64,000 nucleotides of DNA from Flavobacterium sp. LC2016-13 (GTDB lineage Bacteria; Bacteroidota; Bacteroidia; Flavobacteriales; Flavobacteriaceae). The stretch covers positions 62,001 to 126,000 of the forward strand of contig NZ_WMDQ01000014.1 in NCBI RefSeq assembly GCF_009707955.1. Reading direction: 5' to 3'. How positions within the stretch are numbered: position 1 is the first letter of the stretch; each line of letters begins with the position of its first letter. A program made the translations under genes and the position numbers. Under the pieces are notes generated by a model. The model did not search any database. It was not told where the DNA came from and saw nothing but the letters and a program-made list of their open reading frames with translations. This document shows positions 58,320 through 64,000 of this stretch, piece by piece.

Positions 58320-60956
58320 TTACTTCACAAACTCAACTGCCTTAGTCAAAGCCTCAGCAATTCCGTTAGCATTTTTCCCTTTTCCAGAAGCGAAGAAAGG
58401 CTGTCCTCCTCCATTTCCGTCAATATATTTTCCTAATTCTTTAATTACTGCATTTGCATTTAAACTTTTAGAAGCAACTAATTCTTTAGAAATATAACAG
58501 TGAATATTTGGCAAACCATCTTCAATAGAAGCTAAAAACACAAACGAATCTGCTTTTGAACTTCCTAAAACAGAAGCCAAATCTTTAGTCGATGCCATGC
58601 TTAAATCTACTTGTTTTGCAAGAAAATTGATTCCGTTAATTACTTGAAAATCTTTCTCCAATTCTGATTTTAAAGCTCCAACTTTTTCTTTTAATAATTG
58701 CTCAATTTGTTTTTTCAATTTCGCATTATCGTCTTGTAAAGAAGCTACTGATTTTAAAATATCCTGCGGATTTTTTAATGTTTCTTTTAATTCAGATAAA
58801 GTATTCTCCTGATTTTGATAGAAGTCTTTTACTGCATCACCTGTAATCGCTTCAATACGACGAATTCCAGCTGCGACTGCACCTTCAGAAATAATTTTGA
58901 AATGCCAGATTTCTGCCGTGTTTTTCACATGAATTCCACCGCAAAGTTCTTTACTGTCACCAAATTCAATCATACGAACATTATCTCCGTATTTCTCTCC
59001 AAATAAAGCCATTGCACCTTTATCTAATGCTTCTTTAATCGGAATATTTCTGTGTTCTACTAATTGCAATTGCGCTTCAATTTGCGCATTTACACTAGCT
59101 TCAACCTGGCGTAATTCTTCATCTGAAACTTTAGAAAAATGCGAAAAGTCAAAGCGCAAGTAGTTTGGATTTACCAATGAACCTTTTTGCTCTACGTGAG
59201 TTCCAAGAAGGTTTCTCAAAGCCAAATGCATTAAGTGCGTAGCCGAGTGATTTTTAGAAGTTGAACCTCTTAAATCGTTATTTACTTTTGCTACAAAACC
59301 AGCTTCAATATTTTCAGGCAATTGTTTTGCAAAATGCAAAATCAAATTGTTTTCTTTTTTAGTATCGATGATTTCGATTGTTTCGTTTGCCGAAACTAAA
59401 GTTCCTTTATCTCCAACTTGTCCTCCTCCTTCTGGATAAAATGGTGTATTATCTAAAACAATTTGGTAAAGAATTCCGTCTTTCTTAGAATCAACTTTTC
59501 TAATACGAGTGATTTTTACTTCGTTTTCTATTTTATCATATCCCACAAAAGTTTCTATGTTTCCAGGAATTAAAACTGACCAATCTTCTGTAGAAACTTC
59601 TGATGCCGCGCGTGAACGATTTTTTTGTTCCTGCATTGATGCATCAAATTCTGTTTCATTGAAAGACATTCCTTTTTCTTTCAAAATCAAAGCCGTTAAA
59701 TCTTTCGGAAAACCAAAAGTATCATACAACTCAAATGCTTTTGCCCCAGAAACTTCTGAACCAGTAGTTTGTGCAATTACATTGTCTAACAACTGTAAAC
59801 CCTGATCCAAAGTTCTTAAAAAAGAAGCTTCTTCTTCACGAATTACATTGGTAACTAATTGTTGTTGTGATTTGATTTCCGGAAAAAATTCTCCCATTTG
59901 ATTTGCCAAAACTTCTACCAATTTATTGATAAAAGGTTCTTTAGTATTCAGGAAAGTAAATCCGTAACGAATTGCTCGACGCAAAATTCTACGAATAACA
60001 TAACCAGCTCCTGTGTTTGATGGCAATTGTCCGTCAGCAATTGCAAAAGCAACCGCACGAACGTGATCTACAACAACACGAATCGCAATATTGGTTTTAT
60101 TTTGTTCTTCACTGATGTTTTTTACTTCATCAGATGTATATTTTAAACCTGTAATTTGTTCTACTTTTTCAATTAGCGGAGTAAAAACATCGGTATCATA
60201 ATTTGATGTTTTTCCTTGTAAAGCCATACACAAACGCTCAAATCCCATTCCTGTATCAACGTGTTGTGCAGGAAGTTTTTCAAGAGATCCGTCAGCTTTA
60301 CGGTTGAATTCCATAAATACATTATTCCAGATTTCAACTACTTGAGGATGATCGTTGTTTACCAGACTTTTTCCTGAAACCAATGCTTTTTCAGATTCCG
60401 GACGTAAATCAACGTGAATTTCAGAACAAGGTCCACATGGTCCCTGATCACCCATTTCCCAGAAATTATCTTTTTTGTTTCCAAGAATAATTCGGTCTTC
60501 ATCAATTAAAGTTTTCCAGATATCCCAAGCTTCCTGATCAAAAGGAACATTATCTTCTTTGCTTCCTTCAAAAACAGAAACATAAAGATTTTCTTTTGGA
60601 ATTTTATACACTTCCGTTAAAAGTTGCCATGCCCAATTGATAGCTTCTTTTTTGAAATAATCTCCAAAAGACCAGTTTCCAAGCATCTCAAACATAGTAT
60701 GATGATACGTATCAAAACCTACATCTTCAAGGTCATTATGTTTTCCTGAAACACGAAGACATTTTTGCGTATCGGCTATTCTTTTACTTTTTGGAGTTCC
60801 GTTTCCTAAAAAATATTCTTTAAACTGGGCCATTCCCGAGTTATTGAACATAAGAGTTGGATCGTCTTTAAGAACGATAGGAGCTGAAGGAACAATTAAA
60901 TGTCCATTACTTTTAAAAAAGTCTAAAAATTGTTTACGTACGTCTTGTGATTTCAT
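58320..60956 (-). CDS. alaS: Alanyl-tRNA synthetase
   Basis: Charges tRNA-Ala. The 878-residue protein starts MKSQDVRKQFLDFFKSNGH. It has the class II core with the family-specific motifs GMAQFKEYFLG and MGDQGPCGPCSEIHVD, an editing domain with the zinc-binding NHSATHLMHLALR (HxxxH) and ELCGGIHVKNT, and a C-terminal coiled coil and oligomerisation domain ending GNGGGQPFFASGKG. All parts are intact. The leader carries a 16-bp period repeat, and a -7 box (61156-61163) is 200 nt upstream. Confidence 0.98.
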   Translation of the reverse strand: MKSQDVRKQFLDFFKSNGHLIVPSAPIVLKDDPTLMFNNSGMAQFKEYFLGNGTPKSKRIADTQKCLRVSGKHNDLEDVGFDTYHHTMFEMLGNWSFGDYFKKEAINWAWQLLTEVYKIPKENLYVSVFEGSKEDNVPFDQEAWDIWKTLIDEDRIILGNKKDNFWEMGDQGPCGPCSEIHVDLRPESEKALVSGKSLVNNDHPQVVEIWNNVFMEFNRKADGSLEKLPAQHVDTGMGFERLCMALQGKTSNYDTDVFTPLIEKVEQITGLKYTSDEVKNISEEQNKTNIAIRVVVDHVRAVAFAIADGQLPSNTGAGYVIRRILRRAIRYGFTFLNTKEPFINKLVEVLANQMGEFFPEIKSQQQLVTNVIREEEASFLRTLDQGLQLLDNVIAQTTGSEVSGAKAFELYDTFGFPKDLTALILKEKGMSFNETEFDASMQEQKNRSRAASEVSTEDWSVLIPGNIETFVGYDKIENEVKITRIRKVDSKKDGILYQIVLDNTPFYPEGGGQVGDKGTLVSANETIEIIDTKKENNLILHFAKQLPENIEAGFVAKVNNDLRGSTSKNHSATHLMHLALRNLLGTHVEQKGSLVNPNYLRFDFSHFSKVSDEELRQVEASVNAQIEAQLQLVEHRNIPIKEALDKGAMALFGEKYGDNVRMIEFGDSKELCGGIHVKNTAEIWHFKIISEGAVAAGIRRIEAITGDAVKDFYQNQENTLSELKETLKNPQDILKSVASLQDDNAKLKKQIEQLLKEKVGALKSELEKDFQVINGINFLAKQVDLSMASTKDLASVLGSSKADSFVFLASIEDGLPNIHCYISKELVASKSLNANAVIKELGKYIDGNGGGQPFFASGKGKNANGIAEALTKAVEFVK

Positions 60957-60962
60957 ATTTTA

Positions 60963-61020
60963 ATTAGAAAATGTGTCAATTTGAAAATGTGATAATTTGA
61001 AAATGTGCCAGTTAGAAAAT
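60963..61020. repeat. 16-bp period tandem repeat in the alaS leader
   Basis: Units of the form TTGAAAATGTGnnAAT recur about 3.5 times (ATTAGAAAATGTGTCA, ATTTGAAAATGTGATA, ATTTGAAAATGTGCCA, GTTAGAAAATC). They lie a few bases upstream of the alaS ATG. Confidence 0.75.
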
Positions 61021-61155
61021 CTTATCAAAAAAATTATAATTAATCGCCTAATTGCCCCGTTATCTAATTATCGAATTGTTTTTTTATTCTTGGAAAAAAG
61101 CTGTGAACATTTGAAACATTTATTAAATTTGTTCGACAAACTATTTTACAAGCTG

Positions 61156-61163
61156 CAAAAATA
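61156..61163 (-). promoter_or_regulatory. Putative -7 box of alaS
   Basis: Minus strand TATTTTTG followed by C, about 200 nt before the alaS ATG. It would give a leader that contains the 16-bp tandem repeat. No -33 TTG was seen. Confidence 0.35.
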
Positions 61164-61177
61164 GGGTATTTTAAAAT

Positions 61178-62155
61178 ATGGCGAAAGTAAAATATTATTA
61201 CGACTCAGAAAATCTGGCTTATACAAAAATAAAAACCAGAAAAAGAATCAAAATCGGTTACGCATTACTGTTTTTGCTGGCTTCGGCGCTGTTTGGTTTT
61301 TTAGTTTTTGTACTTTTAATCAATACTCCGTATTTCGAAACTCCAAAAGATCGTTTACTAACACGTGAAATGGAAAATTTAAAATTGCAATATTCTATTT
61401 TGAATAAAAAACTAGACGAAATTGATGCTGTAACTGAAGCTTTAGAAGACAGAGATAACAACATTTACAGAGTTTATTTCAACAAAGCTGAAATTTCGGA
61501 TTCTATTCGAAAGTCAGGTTTTAAAGATCTTAATAGATATAAAGATTTAGAAGGATACAACAATTCGCAATTAGTCTTAAATACCACAAAACGAATTGAT
61601 AAATTATCAAAACAATTGGCTATTCAATCAAAATCATTAGATGAGATTTTAAAATTGGCGAGCGTAAAAGGTAATTTATTATTAGCAATTCCTGCCATTC
61701 AGCCAGTTCGAAATGAAAATCTAAAACGCGTTGCGTCAGGTTTTGGATATAGGATTGATCCTTTCACGAAAGTGCGAAAAATGCACAACGGAATGGACTT
61801 CACAGCCAGTACAGGCTCTCCCGTCTATGCTACAGGCGATGGCGTGGTGGCACGAGCTGACGATGCGGCTTCGGGATTTGGAAATCATGTTGTCATCAGG
61901 CATGGTTTTGGATACGAGAGTTTATACGCGCATTTGAGCAAATACAATTGCAGAGCGGGACAACATGTCAAACGAGGCGATGTTATTGGTTATGTGGGAA
62001 GCACCGGAAGATCTGAAGGACCACACTGCCATTACGAAGTACATAAAGACGGAAAAGTCGTGAATCCGCTGAATTTTTATTACGGAAATATTTCAGCAGT
62101 CGAATATGTGGCAATTTCACACATGGCAAACCAGGAAAACCAGTCATTAGATTAA
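61178..62155 (+). CDS. M23-family metallopeptidase (LytM-type)
   Basis: A 325-residue inner-membrane-anchored protein. A membrane segment (about 28-48) is followed by a coiled coil (about 60-160) and a C-terminal M23 peptidase domain. Zinc ligands are H203 and D207 in KMHNGMDF and H285 in HCHYEVH, with H252 in YAHLSKY as the further active-site histidine. M23 enzymes cut peptidoglycan cross-links or act on cell-division machinery. The MerR regulator follows after 47 nt on the same strand. Confidence 0.94.
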   Translation: MAKVKYYYDSENLAYTKIKTRKRIKIGYALLFLLASALFGFLVFVLLINTPYFETPKDRLLTREMENLKLQYSILNKKLDEIDAVTEALEDRDNNIYRVYFNKAEISDSIRKSGFKDLNRYKDLEGYNNSQLVLNTTKRIDKLSKQLAIQSKSLDEILKLASVKGNLLLAIPAIQPVRNENLKRVASGFGYRIDPFTKVRKMHNGMDFTASTGSPVYATGDGVVARADDAASGFGNHVVIRHGFGYESLYAHLSKYNCRAGQHVKRGDVIGYVGSTGRSEGPHCHYEVHKDGKVVNPLNFYYGNISAVEYVAISHMANQENQSLD

Positions 62156-62170
62156 TACTATAAAAAGTAG

Positions 62171-62178
62171 TAATTTTG
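62171..62178 (+). promoter_or_regulatory. Putative -7 box of the MerR-type gene
   Basis: TAATTTTG, 25 nt before the ATG. No -33 TTG at 18-21 nt was found. Confidence 0.4.
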
Positions 62179-62202
62179 AAATAAATAAGAAAAACAAAAA
62201 TC

Positions 62203-62535
62203 ATGCATATTGAGCTTTCTAAAGATAAACGATATTACAGCATTGGCGAAGTTGCCAAAGCTTTTAATGTCAATGCATCTTTAATCCGGTTTTGGGATAG
62301 CGAATTTGATATTTTGAAACCTAAAAAGAATGCTAAAGGTAACCGAATGTTTACGCCTGATGATATTACAAACCTTCAATTGATTTATCATTTAGTAAAA
62401 GAACGAGGTTTTACGCTCGACGGAGCCAAAACACATTTGAAAGAAGGACAAAAGAAAACATTAGATAAATTCGAAATAATACGTAAATTAGAGACCATAA
62501 AAACACAATTAAACGAAATTAAAAACGAATTATAA
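62203..62535 (+). CDS. MerR-family transcriptional regulator
   Basis: A 110-residue DNA-binding protein with a complete MerR helix-turn-helix (YYSIGEVAKAFNVNASLIRFWD) followed by wing residues MFTPDDITNLQLIYHLV, and a short coiled coil that could dimerise. No cysteine cluster for metal binding is present, so the effector is not a metal sensed by cysteines. The short C-terminal part is typical of small MerR proteins in Bacteroidota. It lies between an M23 peptidase gene and lemA on the same strand. Confidence 0.9.
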   Translation: MHIELSKDKRYYSIGEVAKAFNVNASLIRFWDSEFDILKPKKNAKGNRMFTPDDITNLQLIYHLVKERGFTLDGAKTHLKEGQKKTLDKFEIIRKLETIKTQLNEIKNEL

Positions 62536-62578
62536 TATATTTATACCTCATTAAAAATAAACTTAAATCAAAACAGAT

Positions 62579-63160
62579 ATGAAAAAGTGGTTAATCCCTG
62601 TAGGAATTATTGTAGTATTAATTGCAATTATTGCTTTTTGGTCAATTGGAATTAAAAATACCGGTTTAAAATACAATCAGGCAGTTAATAAAGAATGGGG
62701 AAATGTGCAAACAGCTTACCAAAGAAGAAATGATCTTATCGGAAACTTAGTAAATACCGTAAAAGGAGCTGCAGATTTTGAAAAATCAACTTTAACAGCT
62801 GTTATCGAAGCTCGTGCAAAAGCTACAGCAGTAACAATTGACCCAAGTAATGTAACTCCGGAACAATTGGCTCAGTTTAACCAGGCTCAAAGCGGAGTAT
62901 CTTCTTCATTATCAAAATTATTGGTATCTGTTGAACAATATCCAACATTAAAAGCCAATGAAAACTTCCTGAAATTACAAGATGAACTGGCAAGTACCGA
63001 AAACCAGATTTTAACAGCAAGAACACGTTTTAATGAAGCTGTTCAGGAATATAATGGTTATATACTTTCTATTCCAAACAAATGGTTCTTAGATTATAAA
63101 GAAAAACCATACTTTGAAGCTGTTACAGGCGCTGACAAACCAGTTGAAGTAAAATTCTAA
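62579..63160 (+). CDS. LemA family protein
   Basis: A 193-residue protein with an N-terminal membrane segment (IPVGIIVVLIAIIAFWSIG) and the LemA pattern: YNQAVNKEWGNVQTAYQRRNDLIGNLV (quoted in part), VEQYPTLKANENFLKLQDELASTE and ARTRFNEAVQEYN. The soluble part is a helical bundle, probably on the extracytoplasmic side. The role is not established. It is followed by two TPM-domain genes, an arrangement common in Bacteroidota and other bacteria. Confidence 0.95.
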   Translation: MKKWLIPVGIIVVLIAIIAFWSIGIKNTGLKYNQAVNKEWGNVQTAYQRRNDLIGNLVNTVKGAADFEKSTLTAVIEARAKATAVTIDPSNVTPEQLAQFNQAQSGVSSSLSKLLVSVEQYPTLKANENFLKLQDELASTENQILTARTRFNEAVQEYNGYILSIPNKWFLDYKEKPYFEAVTGADKPVEVKF

Positions 63161-63177
63161 AAAGATTTAAAATTTTT

Positions 63178-63241
63178 GATTAACGATTTTTGATTGCAGA
63201 AATACAACTCTGAAATTAAAAATCGTTAATCTTCATTTAAA
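63178..63241. repeat. Inverted repeat between lemA and the TPM gene
   Basis: Arms GATTAACGATTTTT (63178-63191) and AAAAATCGTTAATC (63228-63241) are exact inverse complements with 36 nt between. No T-run follows, so a strong terminator is unlikely; it may be an RNA processing or stability element. Confidence 0.55.
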
Positions 63242-63251
63242 AATAATTTCA

Positions 63252-63689
63252 ATGTCAAAAGTAGAAGATTTTTTATCCAAAGAAGAAGAATTAACCATTG
63301 TTGAAGCTATTCGCGTGGCCGAAAAAAACACTTCTGGCGAAATTAGAGTACATATAGAAAAAACAACTTCTAAAGTTCCTTTTGAAAGAGCTTTAGAAGT
63401 TTTTCATGAATTAAAAATGAATGAAACACAACTTCAAAATGGTGTTTTATTCTATTTTGCCGTTGAAGATAAAAGCTTTGCAATTTGTGGAGATAAAGGC
63501 ATAAATGATGTTGTTGCACCAGATTTTTGGGATTGTACCAAAGATAAAATGGTGGAACAATTTAAATCAGGAAACTTTAAACAAGGTATTGTTGACGGTA
63601 TTTTGAATGCCGGTGAACAATTGAAAAAATATTTTCCGTGGTCTGAAGGTGACACGAACGAATTATCTAACGAAATCTCAAAAGGATAA
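63252..63689 (+). CDS. TPM-domain protein (soluble)
   Basis: A 145-residue protein without signal peptide or membrane segment. The pattern VEDFLSKEEELTIVEAIRVAEKNTSGEIRVHI is that of the TPM (TLP18.3/Psb32/MOLO-1) domain; FAICGDKGINDVVAPDFWD and FKSGNFKQGIVDGI follow. TPM domains include acid-phosphatase-like members, and activity here is not shown. It follows lemA and is 3 nt before the next TPM gene, forming a lemA-TPM-TPM unit. Confidence 0.88.
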   Translation: MSKVEDFLSKEEELTIVEAIRVAEKNTSGEIRVHIEKTTSKVPFERALEVFHELKMNETQLQNGVLFYFAVEDKSFAICGDKGINDVVAPDFWDCTKDKMVEQFKSGNFKQGIVDGILNAGEQLKKYFPWSEGDTNELSNEISKG

Positions 63690-63692
63690 ATA

Positions 63693-64000
63693 ATGAAAAT
63701 TTCCAAAAACAAAATCTCAAATTCCAAAGGAATTTTTCAGTTTACCTTTTTGTTAGTAGCGTTTTTTACCTGTAACGGTATTTTTGCACAGTTCGAAATA
63801 CCTAAAATACCTGAGAAACAAACTTCGGTTTACGATTATGCCAATATTTTAAGCGCAGGCGAAAAAGCGCAATTAGAAGAAAAACTAATTCGCTACTCAG
63901 ATTCTACGACAACACAAATTGTAGTTATTACAATTGAAAGTTTAAAAGGAGAAGACGTAAGCCAGTTGGCTACAAAATGGGGACAAACCTGGGGAATTGG
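63693..64000 (+). CDS. TPM-domain protein (secreted or membrane), truncated by window end
   Basis: The first 102 codons of a gene that continues beyond the window. MKISKNKISNSKGIFQFTF is followed by a hydrophobic stretch (LLVAFFTCNGIFAQ), a likely signal peptide. The mature part, SVYDYANILSAGEKAQLEEKLIRYS and TTQIVVITIESLKGED (quoted in part), is the TPM domain of YgcG-type proteins. Such proteins often end with a glycine-rich tail, which cannot be seen here. The start ATG is 3 nt after the previous stop. Confidence 0.85.
   Translation, partial: MKISKNKISNSKGIFQFTFLLVAFFTCNGIFAQFEIPKIPEKQTSVYDYANILSAGEKAQLEEKLIRYSDSTTTQIVVITIESLKGEDVSQLATKWGQTWGI

Overview
The window looks like a chromosomal segment of a Flavobacterium-type member of the Bacteroidota. 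The signs are strong A+T richness, Bacteroidota -7 boxes (TAnnTTTG), almost no Shine-Dalgarno sequences, SusC/SusD, TamA-like lipoprotein plus TamB, a type IX secretion (T9SS) C-terminal signal, GSCFA, DUF2851, DUF4230 and SpoIIAA-like families, and the rpsU-xer-hpf-tRNA-tuf order. The species is not determined. No prophage, integrase island, insertion sequence or CRISPR array was seen.

Region by region. 1-3300 (minus strand) is a translation block: rpsU (bS21), a Xer-type recombinase, hibernation factor hpf, tRNA-Thr(TGT), tRNA-Tyr(GTA), tRNA-Thr(GGT) and tuf. 3.4-13 kb holds an acyl-CoA dehydrogenase beside a heptanucleotide tandem repeat, a helix-hairpin-helix membrane protein, an APC amino acid permease, PspC and DUF2851 proteins, a DEDDh exonuclease, a CBS-domain cystathionine beta-synthase-like enzyme and a putative porin. 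13.3-18.2 kb is a SusC/SusD pair. 18.5-25 kb carries rnhB, a quinone-reductase-like flavoprotein, lipB, two paralogous lipoproteins, lysS and a small RelE/ParE-type toxin-antitoxin pair. 25-32.4 kb has a D-lactate dehydrogenase, two tandem LTxxQ (Spy/CpxP-like) secreted proteins, hemL, a glucosaminidase-LysM lipoprotein, an ACC deaminase/D-cysteine desulfhydrase-like enzyme, a tiny HExxH protein, DUF5522 and a 2-hydroxyacid dehydrogenase. 32.6-44.5 kb has hutU, DUF4136, ilvA behind an isoleucine-rich leader and terminator, a secreted GH30 enzyme, a group III truncated haemoglobin, a DKNYY protein, an aromatic amino acid hydroxylase, DUF4230 and SpoIIAA-like proteins. 44.6-52 kb is tamA-like/tamB. 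52.2-64 kb has GSCFA, two surface-type lipoproteins, an ABC exporter, a secreted unknown, alaS, an M23 peptidase, a MerR regulator, LemA and two TPM-domain proteins, the last cut by the window edge.

Most of this is core genome. The most informative signals are regulatory: (i) a 19-codon leader with nine Ile codons, a terminator and then ilvA, the layout of ribosome-mediated attenuation; (ii) a full-strength Shine-Dalgarno on rpsU in a genome that otherwise lacks them, fitting autogenous control by bS21; (iii) a terminator hairpin that overlaps the predicted start of the tRNA-tuf transcript. Several intergenic regions hold palindromic elements that look like dispersed repeats, and one seems to form the end of the hydroxylase gene.
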